Source of the DNA: Longimicrobiales bacterium
GTDB taxonomy: Bacteria; Gemmatimonadota; Gemmatimonadetes; Longimicrobiales; Gaopeijiaceae
DNA length: 64,000 bases
Assembly (NCBI GenBank): GCA_951813395.1
Contig: OX638356.1
Location: 4,027,821 to 4,091,820 of the forward strand
Direction of reading: 5' to 3'
Below the pieces are notes generated by a model. It worked only from the letters and a program-made list of their open reading frames with translations, was not told where the DNA came from and ran no database searches. Positions 12,195 to 21,157 of the stretch are shown in pieces (the stretch's first letter is position 1; each line of letters starts with the position of its first letter). The position numbers were made by a program, and so were the translations under genes.

Positions 12195-12499
12195 GGTGGT
12201 CTCGCTTGAGGTTCGGGATGTCTCGGGCCTGAAAGCGACAGAAAAAAAGCCGCCCAGGGCAAGGGCGTCAACCCGTCGCCACGATCGACATTGAGTCGCG
12301 GGACCGAATGGCGTGGCGCCACAGGACCGAAGGGCGCCCGGGCGCCGCCAAGATCGTCGTCAGGCCATGGGGCCGGAGGGCGTCAGGCGGCCGCTCCGAA
12401 TCCAATGCGGAACTTTAGTGCGTAGGTTAGATTATCACCCCCCGTAAACCCGCTCGGCGCAAGCGCCAGGTCACGGTTCTACTCGCTTCAGGAGGGATC
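12195..12499. promoter_or_regulatory. Divergent control region between gcvH and the acyl-CoA dehydrogenase gene
   Basis: No gene is visible. Reading leftward, a CGCCC/GGGCG stem-loop followed by seven Ts (12262-12241) lies in the gcvH leader and looks like a weak attenuator or terminator. I looked for a glycine riboswitch on the gcvH strand and did not find its conserved elements. Reading rightward, AGGAGGG at 12490-12496 is the ribosome site of the dehydrogenase, and TTAGATTAT near 12427 is the only AT-rich stretch resembling a -10 box. Confidence 0.4.
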
Positions 12500-13663
12500 A
12501 TGACGACAATGATCCATTCGCCGGCGCTTACGGTTCTCGGCGACGACGAAGCCATGTTCCGCGAGGCGGTGCGTGACTTCGCAGAGTCGGAACTGGCGCC
12601 ACGCGTACCGCGAATGGACGCCGCGCAGCAGATGGATTCCGAACTCATTTCGATGCTGTTCGAGCTCGGCTTCATGGCCATCGAGATTCCCGAGCACTAC
12701 GGGGGCATCGGCAGTTCGTTCTTCACGGCCACGATCGTGGTCGAAGAGCTCTCGCGTGTGGATCCGTCGGTGGGAGTCCTGGTCGACGTGCAGAACACGC
12801 TCGTCAACAACGCGCTCCTGAAGTGGGGCACCGAGGGGCAGTTGAGCCGTTATCTCCCGAAGCTGGCCACCGGCACGGTCGGCGCCTACGCCCTCTCGGA
12901 GGCGGGAAGCGGCTCGGACGCGTTCGCCCTGGACCTGCGGGCAATCCGGGACGCAGACGACTGGGTGCTCAACGGTCGCAAGATGTGGATCACGAACGGC
13001 GCCGAGGCTGGCCTGTTCATCGTCTTCGCCAACGTGCAGCCCGAACTCGGCTACAAGGGCATCACCGCTTTTCTGGTCGAACGCGGCATGCCGGGCCTTG
13101 CGGTGGGGAAGAAGGAGGACAAGCTGGGCATTCGCGCCTCTTCGACTACGGAACTCGTACTCGACGAGGTGCCCGTTCCCGCCGAGAACGTGCTTGGGGA
13201 GCCGGGCCAGGGCTACAAGGTCGCGATCGAGACACTGAACGAAGGCCGGATCGGAATCGGCGCCCAGATGGTGGGCCTGGCTCAGGGCGCCTTCGATCAC
13301 ACCCTCAGGTACGTACAGGAGCGCGAGCAGTTCGGTCGTCCCATCGCCGACTTCCAGGGCGTCCAGTTCCAGCTGGCGGACATGGCCACCGACATCGAGG
13401 CATCGCGCCTGATGGTCTACAACGCGGCCCGCCTGAAAGACCAGGACGCCCGGTTCCTTCGCGAGGGCGCGATGGCCAAGATGTTCGCGTCGAGGACCGC
13501 GCAGGCGGTATCTTCCCGCTGCATCGATCTTCACGGGGGCTACGGATTCACTCGGGAGTACCCCGTGGAAAAACTCTACCGCGACTCGAAAATCGGCACG
13601 ATCTACGAGGGGACCGACAACATGCAGCTGCAGACCATCGCAAAGGACCTGTTACGTGGCTAG
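12500..13663 (+). CDS. Acyl-CoA dehydrogenase (short/branched-chain type)
   Basis: This 387-residue flavoprotein oxidises acyl-CoA to trans-2-enoyl-CoA and passes electrons to ETF. Family landmarks are the FAD-binding YALSEAGSGSD and WITNG segments, and the C-terminal IYEGTDNMQ containing the catalytic Glu in the position used by short-chain and branched-chain members. The start is set by a strong AGGAGGG site. The chain-length preference cannot be read from sequence. tatA follows after about 100 bases. Confidence 0.95.
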   Translation: MTTMIHSPALTVLGDDEAMFREAVRDFAESELAPRVPRMDAAQQMDSELISMLFELGFMAIEIPEHYGGIGSSFFTATIVVEELSRVDPSVGVLVDVQNTLVNNALLKWGTEGQLSRYLPKLATGTVGAYALSEAGSGSDAFALDLRAIRDADDWVLNGRKMWITNGAEAGLFIVFANVQPELGYKGITAFLVERGMPGLAVGKKEDKLGIRASSTTELVLDEVPVPAENVLGEPGQGYKVAIETLNEGRIGIGAQMVGLAQGAFDHTLRYVQEREQFGRPIADFQGVQFQLADMATDIEASRLMVYNAARLKDQDARFLREGAMAKMFASRTAQAVSSRCIDLHGGYGFTREYPVEKLYRDSKIGTIYEGTDNMQLQTIAKDLLRG

Positions 13664-13765
13664 CCCGCGCGCGCCGACGGACGGACTTCCACGGGCGATT
13701 CCCGTGGGCGCGGGACCGGGCCGCGCAACCCGCGTGCACAACGCACGACCGTGCAAGGAGGGGCC

Positions 13766-13945
13766 GTGCCCCAAATAGGCTTCGGGGAAATCCTGTTCCT
13801 TCTGGGGATCCTGGCACTCATTTTCGGCGCCAAGCGCATTCCCCAGATCGCGCGCGGCCTCGGTTCCGGCATTCGGAACTTCAAGGGGGCGCTCCAGGCC
13901 GGCAGGAAAGCGGACTCCCAGGACATCGACGAACGGGACGCCTAG
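13766..13945 (+). CDS. tatA: Twin-arginine translocase subunit TatA/TatE
   Basis: This 59-residue protein starts at GTG 13766, placed just after AAGGAGGGG. It has one N-terminal membrane helix (IGFGEILFLLGILALIFG), the FGAKRIP hinge and an amphipathic helix (QIARGLGSGIRNFKGAL), the complete TatA plan. TatA forms the pore for folded, cofactor-bearing proteins with RR signals. ActB and the amidohydrolase at 31248-32960 in this window carry such signals. No tatC is adjacent. Confidence 0.93.
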   Translation: MPQIGFGEILFLLGILALIFGAKRIPQIARGLGSGIRNFKGALQAGRKADSQDIDERDA

Positions 13946-14061
13946 CAGTCGGTGGATGAACCCGCGCGAGCATCGAGACCGGTGAGGCGCAGGGCTGGCA
14001 GGTCCCGTTCCGGAAACACCTGCGCCTGCGAGCGGCGATCCAGCCGGGACCGAAGGTAGCT

Positions 14062-15240
14062 GTGACGCAGCCCCGCGGGCGTCTCGGCCTGCTCTTCCTG
14101 GCCGTGCTGGTCGATCTCGTCGGCTTCGGGATCGTCTTGCCACTCCTCCCCTTCTACGCCAGGGACCTGGGCGCGGGGGGCCTGCAGGTCGGCCTGCTGG
14201 TCACCGTGTACTCCGCGGTTCAACTGGTCATGGCCCCCTTGTGGGGACGGATTTCCGACCGCTTCGGACGTCGTCGCGTCCTCATTCTCGGCCTGCTGGG
14301 GAGCGCAGCCGCCTACATTGTCTTCGCCCGCGCCGATTCCCTGGCGCTCCTGTTTCTGTCGCGCATTGTCGGTGGGATCGGCGGCTCCACGATCCCCGTG
14401 GCCCAGGCCTACATCGCCGATGTAACGCCCCCCACTCGCCGGGCCGGCAACATGGGCCTGATAGGCGCGGCGTTCGGCCTCGGGTTCGTGATCGGTCCGG
14501 CCCTGGGTGGAATCCTGGCCGGCGTTTCCCCCGGCTCACCCACCGCACCGGGCTACGTGGCGGCAGGGCTGTGTTTCGCCAATGCGCTGGTGGCCGCACT
14601 TTGGCTGCCCGAGTCGAGGCAATCGAAGGATCGGGCGACTTCAAGGTTCAATCTTGGTGCGGCCCTCGCCGAAGTGCGGGGATCCGCTCAGATCAAGATC
14701 ATCCTCGCGAGCTACCTGTTCATCACAATGGCCTTCTCCACCCTGCAGCCAACGCTGTCTCTGCTGGCATCCGAGCGGTTCGCCCTGGGAGCGCGCCAGG
14801 CGGGGTACCTCTTCGCCATGCTGGGGCTGGTCTCGGCGGTCTACCAGGGCGGCATCGTTCGCGCGCTCGTCCCGCGGATGGGGGAACGCCGGCTGTTCCG
14901 CTACAGTGCCGTACCCTTCGCGGCCGGCCTTATGGTGATCGGCCTGTCGACAGATCTCCGGCTGCTGCTCGCCGGCCTGGTCCTGCTGGGAATCGGCTAT
15001 GGCGGCGCGGTCCCGGCGGTGCTGGGTCTCCTGTCACGGGCGGCGAGCCCCGAGCGCCAGGGAGGCGTGCTCGGCGTCGGCCAGAGCGTCGGGTCGTTCG
15101 CGCGGGTCCTCGGTCCGTCCATGGCCGGCGCCCTCTTCGACGTCAGGCTCGCGTTCCCCTACATGGCCGGTGCATTCCTCATCCTGCTGGCGATGGTCGT
15201 GTCCCGTGGCATCGCACAGCCCGAAAAGGCAGCCCGGTGA
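14062..15240 (+). CDS. MFS transporter (TetA/drug-efflux-like)
   Basis: This 392-residue protein has about 12 membrane helices. MFS motif A is in loop 2-3 (GRISDRFGRRRVL), and a G-rich helix 5 (AFGLGFVIGPALGG) is typical of drug/H+ antiporters. It starts at GTG 14062. Its stop overlaps the start of trmJ by 4 bases, so the two are co-translated. The substrate is unknown; a TetA-like sequence does not imply tetracycline resistance. Confidence 0.9.
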   Translation: MTQPRGRLGLLFLAVLVDLVGFGIVLPLLPFYARDLGAGGLQVGLLVTVYSAVQLVMAPLWGRISDRFGRRRVLILGLLGSAAAYIVFARADSLALLFLSRIVGGIGGSTIPVAQAYIADVTPPTRRAGNMGLIGAAFGLGFVIGPALGGILAGVSPGSPTAPGYVAAGLCFANALVAALWLPESRQSKDRATSRFNLGAALAEVRGSAQIKIILASYLFITMAFSTLQPTLSLLASERFALGARQAGYLFAMLGLVSAVYQGGIVRALVPRMGERRLFRYSAVPFAAGLMVIGLSTDLRLLLAGLVLLGIGYGGAVPAVLGLLSRAASPERQGGVLGVGQSVGSFARVLGPSMAGALFDVRLAFPYMAGAFLILLAMVVSRGIAQPEKAAR

Positions 15241-15983
15241 ACCTGACCGTCGTCCTCCACGAGCCCCAGGATCTGGTCAACATCGCAGCAGCGGTGCGCG
15301 CCATGGCGAATATGGGCCTCGCCCGCCTCGTCGTCGTGAATCCCCGTGAGTTCGACGCGTGGCGGATCACGGGAATCGCCCACCGCACCGAGCACATCGT
15401 CGACACCGTAACCCGAGTTGACTCGCTGGAGCAGGCGCTGGCCGACGCCACGTTCGTGGTCGGCACGTCGGCACGCGCACGCACGGCCCAGCGCAACTAC
15501 TCGCGACCGCGTGAACTCGCGCCGCACATCCTCCGGCGCGCACGCGAAGGGGCCGTGGCCGTCGTGTTCGGCCGCGAGGACCGCGGCCTCTCGAATGATG
15601 CCCTCGACCGCTGCCACGAGGTGATGGTCATCCCGACCACACCGGAGTATTCCTCGCTCAACCTGGGGCAGGCGGTGCTGCTCGTAGCCTACGAACTGTT
15701 TCTGGCCGGAGCCGGCGAGCCCGAGACCCTGCCGGTGGGAAAGCGCTCCCTCGGACCCGCCACGGCGGAAGAGCTGGAGGAGATGTACGCGGCGCTCGAA
15801 GCCGGTCTGGAGCGCGTCGATTTCTTCAAGGCCCGCAAGGCCGAGAGCGTCATGCGCACCCTCCGCACAGCCTTCGGCAGGACGACCCTGGACGCACACG
15901 AAGCCCGGCTTCTGGCCTCCATCGGCTACCAGGTGCGCAACCGGCTTGACCGGATCGCACGGAAAGGGAATTCACCGTCATGA
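15237..15983 (+). CDS. trmJ: tRNA/rRNA 2'-O-methyltransferase, TrmJ-like (SPOUT family)
   Basis: The 248-residue protein starts at GTG 15237, overlapping the MFS stop. SPOUT-family motifs are in order: N-terminal LTVVLHEPQDLVNIAAAVRA, the SAM-knot segment VVFGREDRGLSND, and IPTTPEYSSLNLGQAV. The C-terminal extension matches TrmJ, which methylates the 2'-OH of residue 32 in several tRNAs, rather than the shorter TrmL. It is co-translated with the serine hydrolase downstream. Confidence 0.88.
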   Translation: MNLTVVLHEPQDLVNIAAAVRAMANMGLARLVVVNPREFDAWRITGIAHRTEHIVDTVTRVDSLEQALADATFVVGTSARARTAQRNYSRPRELAPHILRRAREGAVAVVFGREDRGLSNDALDRCHEVMVIPTTPEYSSLNLGQAVLLVAYELFLAGAGEPETLPVGKRSLGPATAEELEEMYAALEAGLERVDFFKARKAESVMRTLRTAFGRTTLDAHEARLLASIGYQVRNRLDRIARKGNSPS

Positions 15984-17200
15984 CCCGTCACCGCAGCAGC
16001 CCCATGGTATTCCTGGCAGCACGCATTCTCATCGCCTGCCTTGCAGTCGCCGCCTGCGCCTCCGAGGACCGCGCACCGGCCTCGGCCTCCACACAGCCCA
16101 CATGGCCCGGCGACGAATGGCCCGTCTCCGACCCCGCCGCCGAAGGTGTCGACCCGGCGGCGATCGACGCGCTCGTGTCCGACATCGACGCGGGACGCTA
16201 CGGCCTCATCGACCACTTCCTCCTCATCCGCAACGGCCGCGTCATCGCGGACCATCGCTGGGACCACCACGACACCTACGTCCAGCTCCTCGCGGCGCAG
16301 GACGACACGGTCGAGCACCAGTACAACTACGACCACCCCGCGTGGCACCCGTTCTACCGGGACACGCGCCTCCACAGTCTCCAGTCGGTTACCAAGAGCG
16401 TGATGGCCGTGGCATTCGGGATCGCGGTCGACGCCGGACACATCCCGCCGACAGGGGCGGAGGTCTGGCCGTACTTCACCGGATACGGGGTGGATCCTTC
16501 GGAACCCGGTCGCGCCGGCGCATCGCTCGAAGACTTCCTGACCATGCGCAGCGGCATCTCGTGGGCGGCCCCGGGCCAGACCTACGACGACGGGACGCAC
16601 CCGACCGTTGTCATGGAGACGAGCGACGCCTGGATCGACTATGTGGTGAACCGCCCCGTCGCAGTCGAGCCGGGCACCCGCTTCGACTACAACGACGGCG
16701 TGAGCGTCATGCTGGGCAAGATCGTGCGCGAAGCGACCGGCCAGAGAATCGACGCCTGGGCCGAAGAGCATCTCTTCGAACCGATCGGGATCGACGAGTA
16801 CTACTGGAAGACGACACCGGGTGGTGAGGTGGATTCGGAGGGCGGCCTGTACCTCACCGCGCACGACCTCGCGAGGGTCGGCTACCTGATGCTTCGACAG
16901 GGCCAATGGGATGCTCGCCAGGTGGTCTCGGCGGGCTGGGTGCGCGTGTCCACCTCGGCGGTCGTACCCGACGTCAATCCCGCCAATGACCGCGCCGACA
17001 GCGGATACGGCTACCAGTGGTGGGTGCCCGTCCACGAAGACGGCGAGACTCGCATCTTCGCGGCCAACGGCTTCGGCGGCCAGTTCCTCCACGTGGTCCC
17101 CGAACACGACCTGATCTCCGTGTTCAACGGCTGGACGCTGCACGAGCGCCCGAGTTTTCCAGCTGGATGGCCATGCAGGACCGGATTCTCCCGGCCGTGA
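15980..17200 (+). CDS. Serine hydrolase, class C beta-lactamase family lipoprotein
   Basis: The product (406 residues as read) has a lipoprotein signal with lipobox VAAC at Cys26. The SxxK catalytic pair is at Ser136-Lys139 (SVTK), and a YxN motif lies in RFDYNDGV. These beta-lactamase/DD-peptidase-fold enzymes hydrolyse diverse esters and amides; the substrate is unknown. Near 17150 the last ~12 codons look out of frame. Adding one base would give an ending of the type WMAMQDRILPAV, as expected, with stop at 17208. The gene overlaps trmJ by 4 bases. Confidence 0.88.
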   Translation: MTRHRSSPMVFLAARILIACLAVAACASEDRAPASASTQPTWPGDEWPVSDPAAEGVDPAAIDALVSDIDAGRYGLIDHFLLIRNGRVIADHRWDHHDTYVQLLAAQDDTVEHQYNYDHPAWHPFYRDTRLHSLQSVTKSVMAVAFGIAVDAGHIPPTGAEVWPYFTGYGVDPSEPGRAGASLEDFLTMRSGISWAAPGQTYDDGTHPTVVMETSDAWIDYVVNRPVAVEPGTRFDYNDGVSVMLGKIVREATGQRIDAWAEEHLFEPIGIDEYYWKTTPGGEVDSEGGLYLTAHDLARVGYLMLRQGQWDARQVVSAGWVRVSTSAVVPDVNPANDRADSGYGYQWWVPVHEDGETRIFAANGFGGQFLHVVPEHDLISVFNGWTLHERPSFPAGWPCRTGFSRP

Positions 17201-17218
17201 TGCGGTGATGCCGGGCCG

Positions 17219-18517
17219 CTAGCCCTCGGCTTCCAGGGGCTCCGGATCCACCTCCGGCTGCCACATCTGCACTGCGGGGAAGGTCGCCAGGAACCAGCGC
17301 ACCGCCATCAGGAACAGCCCCAGGAACATGAGCCCGATCAGCGGCGTCGCCACCGAGAACACCGGGTCGCCATCGTGGTGCAGAGAGGGGAAGATCAGCA
17401 TGTAGTGCCACAGCCACAGGCCGACCAGCACCACGGTGGCGAAGGTCTGCAGGATGATCGGTGTCTTCTTGGGCCGCGCTCCGATCAGCCCCGCGAACGG
17501 TGCCACGAAGCACAGGACGATCACCGTGGCGGAGAGGCCGCCCCACGGGGCCCCCGCCCGCGTGTTGATCCACGCCTGCTCCCACTGGAGCTTGCCGTAC
17601 CAGATCACGATGTACTGCGAGAAGAACAGGTAGGTCCAGAAGACCGCGAAGGCGAAGGTCAGCTTCCCCAGGTCCCACAGGGCGGAAGTGCCCACATGCT
17701 CGCCGAAAACCGCATCGCGGCGCCTGAGCAACACGGCCGCGACAGCCGTAGCCGCGAATCCACCCCAGAGCGCGCCCATGAAGAACCAGCCGCCGAAGAG
17801 CGTCGAGAACCAGTGCGGCTCGAGTGACATCGCCCAGTCGAACGCCAGTATCGTCATCACGGTCGCGTAGACGAGCACCAGAACCGGAGCCATCGTCGTC
17901 ATGACCTGATAGCTGCGCGCCTCCTCGGCGGCCAGTCCCCTCCAGCCCCGTGTGAAGCGGGCATGCCACCATGACCGCGTGCGGGAATCGTCCCCGGCCG
18001 GATTCAGAGCCGCGCCGACGCGCCCGAGATCGGGTCTGAGGGCGAGGTAGACGAATCCGCACGCCATGGTGAACAGCGCCAGTACGCCGACAAGGTTCCT
18101 GCTCACCAGGAAGGGCAGGTTGAGGTAGGCCGCCTTCTTCTGGACGATCGGGTCGTCGGCCATCATCTCGATCCACGGGAAATAGTCTTCCCGCAGGTTG
18201 AGCAGCATCGGGATGAACAGCACGAACGCGATGGGCAGGTACGCGGCAAACGAGTGGTGGATCCGCCGCACGGACCAGTTCCACTTCGCCTTCACGATCC
18301 AGGTCACGGCCGCGACGATCACTCCACCCATCGCGATGGACGCGAAGTAGTTCCAGTTGACGACGTACGACTGCCATGCGAGCGACGAATCGCGAAACAG
18401 GGTGACGAAGAACGACACGACGCCGACGAAAACCATCAGCCGCACGATCATGGTGACCGTGGTGCTGCGGTCCAGGTAGCGCAGGGGAACCTCGGACGGA
18501 ATCGAGTGGTGAGCCAT
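17219..18517 (-). CDS. actF: Alternative complex III membrane subunit ActF (NrfD-like)
   Basis: This 432-residue protein has about ten membrane helices. It is the second NrfD/PsrC-like subunit of the quinol:electron-acceptor oxidoreductase, paralogous to ActC in the same operon. It is the last gene of actABCDEF and starts 4 bases after actE ends. The N-terminus is short and polar before the first helix (MIVRLMVFVGVVSFFVTLF). It converges with the serine hydrolase gene with only an 18-base gap. Confidence 0.9.
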   Translation of the reverse strand: MAHHSIPSEVPLRYLDRSTTVTMIVRLMVFVGVVSFFVTLFRDSSLAWQSYVVNWNYFASIAMGGVIVAAVTWIVKAKWNWSVRRIHHSFAAYLPIAFVLFIPMLLNLREDYFPWIEMMADDPIVQKKAAYLNLPFLVSRNLVGVLALFTMACGFVYLALRPDLGRVGAALNPAGDDSRTRSWWHARFTRGWRGLAAEEARSYQVMTTMAPVLVLVYATVMTILAFDWAMSLEPHWFSTLFGGWFFMGALWGGFAATAVAAVLLRRRDAVFGEHVGTSALWDLGKLTFAFAVFWTYLFFSQYIVIWYGKLQWEQAWINTRAGAPWGGLSATVIVLCFVAPFAGLIGARPKKTPIILQTFATVVLVGLWLWHYMLIFPSLHHDGDPVFSVATPLIGLMFLGLFLMAVRWFLATFPAVQMWQPEVDPEPLEAEG

Positions 18518-18520
18518 GGA

Positions 18521-19246
18521 TCAGTTCACCTCGCCTTCGGCAGGCGCGGGCTCGCCTTCACCACCCCCGGCCTGGCCCGATCCCGGCCCCAGTCCCTGCA
18601 TCCGGCGCACGTAGTTGACGATGTGCCACCGGTCGTAGTGGCTGATCTGGTGGCCATATGCCGGCATCAGAGCCCGCCCGACCCGGATCATGCCGTAGAG
18701 ATAGCCGTCGCTCCTGGCCACCGCCGCTTCACCGGTCAGAGGATACGCGGCCAACGCCGGATGCACCTCGAAGATGTAGCCGGTGGTGCCGGAGCCGTCG
18801 GGCCCGTGGCAAACGATGCAGACGCGTTCGTAGAGCTGTTCCCCGCGCGCCAGCGACTCCTCGGTGGCCGGTACCGGATTGGTAAGGCTGTCCACGACCT
18901 CGGGACGGTTGGTCATGTCGAGCTGCGTAAACGGCGGGGGCACGTCGGCACTCCCCTCGGCCTGCCCGACATTCGTGTCGAAGTGACCGGCCGGGTAGTT
19001 CCCCGCGGCCATTGGCACCGTGCCCTCGGGGGGCAGCAGCGTGTTCTCGTAGGGATCGAACGACCGCTGGTCGCGCATGCTGCGGCCGAAGACGTCGCCC
19101 ATGAAGTCGTCCAGCGGGACGCAGGCCCCCGAAACCAGCAGCGCCAGGCCGAGGCCGAGGATGCCACGTCCGGGCAGCCGTGCGCCGGGACGTGGCCGCC
19201 CCCTCACCCGCATGGCAGTCGCCCGACTGCGCGCCCGGTCAGACAT
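18521..19246 (-). CDS. actE: Alternative complex III cytochrome c subunit ActE
   Basis: The 241-residue protein has one haem c site (CIVCH, near residue 140) and a distal Met in a later loop. Its hydrophobic N-terminal signal ends in a Cys (LVSGACVPLDD), so it is probably a lipid-anchored periplasmic cytochrome. ActE carries electrons out of the complex. It overlaps actD by 8 bases. The C-terminus is a Gly/Glu/Ala-rich tail. Confidence 0.9.
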   Translation of the reverse strand: MSDRARSRATAMRVRGRPRPGARLPGRGILGLGLALLVSGACVPLDDFMGDVFGRSMRDQRSFDPYENTLLPPEGTVPMAAGNYPAGHFDTNVGQAEGSADVPPPFTQLDMTNRPEVVDSLTNPVPATEESLARGEQLYERVCIVCHGPDGSGTTGYIFEVHPALAAYPLTGEAAVARSDGYLYGMIRVGRALMPAYGHQISHYDRWHIVNYVRRMQGLGPGSGQAGGGEGEPAPAEGEVN

Positions 19247-19784
19247 CGAAGCCCTCCGGTTCTTCCCGCAACTCGTCGGGATCGAAACCGGCCAGGATCT
19301 TCCTCGCCTCCCCGATTCTGGCGGGCGGAGCGGTCACGTAAACCCCGAACGAGCCGTTGGAGCACTCCGGATGATAGGCCACCAGCGGACGCAAATTGGG
19401 CAGCCCGGCGTTGACGAAAAGGCCGATCACGGTCGAGAGCGCACCGAACAGGATCGCGCACTCGAAGGCGATGATCACGTACGCGGGTATCGAGAGGATG
19501 GGCTTGCCTCCCGTCACCAGGGGCCAATCCATCGATGTCCACGAGGTGAACGCGAAACCCGTCGCCGCGCCGGTCAGCCCGCCGGCCAGGGTGAAAACCC
19601 TCACCGGACTGTGTGTCAGGGCCAGGCCCTCCTCCAACAGCTCGTGTTCCGGCAGCGGAGCGTAGGCGCGGAACCCCTTGTGTCCGGCTGCGCGCAACGC
19701 CTTGCAGGCCTCCACCGTCGAGTCGAGGTGCTTGAAGAGCGCGAAGACGCCCTGGTGCCCGCGCCGCCGCTTCGCCCCGATCAT
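19239..19784 (-). CDS. actD: Alternative complex III subunit ActD (DUF3341)
   Basis: This 181-residue protein has two membrane helices (near residues 60-80 and 100-125) after an N-terminal soluble segment HQGVFALFKHLDSTVEAC, as in DUF3341/ActD proteins. Its start ATG at 19784 overlaps the actC stop. ActD is a structural membrane subunit with no cofactor. The reading frame stays open far upstream on this strand, but only this part resembles the family. Confidence 0.9.
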   Translation of the reverse strand: MIGAKRRRGHQGVFALFKHLDSTVEACKALRAAGHKGFRAYAPLPEHELLEEGLALTHSPVRVFTLAGGLTGAATGFAFTSWTSMDWPLVTGGKPILSIPAYVIIAFECAILFGALSTVIGLFVNAGLPNLRPLVAYHPECSNGSFGVYVTAPPARIGEARKILAGFDPDELREEPEGFDV

Positions 19785-21154
19785 GTCGCGCCCTCCTTCA
19801 CCCGCCCTCTCCGCGGTGGCGGGATTACTTCCTTCATCTCGGCAATCGCCACCGGCGGCAGCAGACGCGTAAAGAGCAGGAACCAGAAGCCGAACCAGGC
19901 GAAGCTGCCGATCAGAATGCCCATCTCGACCACGGAGGGACGGTACAGCCCCCACGCCCAGGGCTCGTATTCGTGCGACAGCGAGGTCACGATGATCACA
20001 AACCGTTCGAACCACATCCCGATGTTGATGAAGATCGAAATGACGAACAGTGCCGCGATCGATCTTCGCACCCGTCTGACCCACAGCATGAGCGGCACGA
20101 GGCCGTTGCAGGTCAGCATGATCCAGTTCGCCCACCAATAGTGCCCGAAGACCCGGTTCCAGAACGAACCCCGCTCGGGCGGCTCGCCCGAATACCACGC
20201 CAGGAAATACTCGGTCAGATACGCGTACAGGACGATCGCGCTGGTCAGCATGCAGAGCTTGGCCATCGCCTCGAAGTGCTTGACCGTGAGGTAGTCCTCC
20301 AGTCCGAAGAACTTCCGCATCGGCACGGCCAGGGTGATCACCAGCGCGACGCCCGAGAAGATCGCGCCCGCCACGAAGTAGGGGGCGAAGATCGTGGTGT
20401 GCCATCCCGGCACGATGGCCATCGCGAAGTCCCAGGACACGACGGAGTGCACCGAGAGCACCAGGGGCGTGGCGAGGGCCGCCAGGTAGATGTACGCCTT
20501 CGAGAAGTGGTGCCATTCGCGGTCCGTCCCGCGCCAGCCCAGCGAGATGATCTGGTAGAACTTCTTCCTCAGGCCGCGCGCGTGGTCGCGCGCCGCCGCC
20601 AGATCCGGGATCGTGCCCAGGTAGAAGAAGACGGCGGAAACGGTGAAGTAGGTCGTGATCGCAAAGACGTCCCACACCAGCGGCGACCTGAAGTTCGGCC
20701 ACAGGAAGCGGGCGTTCGGATAGGGCACCAGCCAGTAGGCGTGCCACACGCGGCCGACGTGGATCAGGGGGAACAGGCCGGCCGTCATCACGGCGAAGAC
20801 CGTCATCGCTTCGGACGCGCGGTAGATTGCCTGGCGCCAGGGCGCGCGGAAGAGGAAGAGGATCGCCGAAATCAGGGTGCCGGAGTGCGCGATACCGACC
20901 CAGAAGACGAATGTCGTGATGTAGACGCCCCAGCCGACCGGCGCATTCAGTCCCGAAACGCCGATACCGCGATAGATCTGATAGAACCACGAGGTGAGGA
21001 AAAGCCCGACCCCGGCGGCGGCCATCGAAAAGAGGATCCACCACCCCTTCCCCGGCCTTGACAGAACCTTGAGGACATCACGGTTGACGTCCTCGTATTT
21101 CCCGACGTCCGGGTTGGGGAGCGATCCCCGCTGGGTCAACTCGGCGGTCGTCAT
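19781..21154 (-). CDS. actC: Alternative complex III quinol-oxidising membrane subunit ActC (NrfD/PsrC)
   Basis: This 457-residue, roughly ten-helix protein is of the polysulfide reductase NrfD family. The early segment GWGVYITTFVFWVGIAHSG and later ADTVHSVVSWDFA-like helix are typical. ActC is the likely quinol-binding subunit, adjacent to the iron-sulfur subunit ActB. It starts 3 bases after the actB stop, and its own stop overlaps the actD start. Confidence 0.93.
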   Translation of the reverse strand: MTTAELTQRGSLPNPDVGKYEDVNRDVLKVLSRPGKGWWILFSMAAAGVGLFLTSWFYQIYRGIGVSGLNAPVGWGVYITTFVFWVGIAHSGTLISAILFLFRAPWRQAIYRASEAMTVFAVMTAGLFPLIHVGRVWHAYWLVPYPNARFLWPNFRSPLVWDVFAITTYFTVSAVFFYLGTIPDLAAARDHARGLRKKFYQIISLGWRGTDREWHHFSKAYIYLAALATPLVLSVHSVVSWDFAMAIVPGWHTTIFAPYFVAGAIFSGVALVITLAVPMRKFFGLEDYLTVKHFEAMAKLCMLTSAIVLYAYLTEYFLAWYSGEPPERGSFWNRVFGHYWWANWIMLTCNGLVPLMLWVRRVRRSIAALFVISIFINIGMWFERFVIIVTSLSHEYEPWAWGLYRPSVVEMGILIGSFAWFGFWFLLFTRLLPPVAIAEMKEVIPPPRRGRVKEGAT

Positions 21155-21157
21155 GGG

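Noticed and set aside
12195..12430. Glycine riboswitch before gcvH
   Set aside because: The conserved aptamer elements were not found on the gcvH strand; only a short stem with a T-run is visible.
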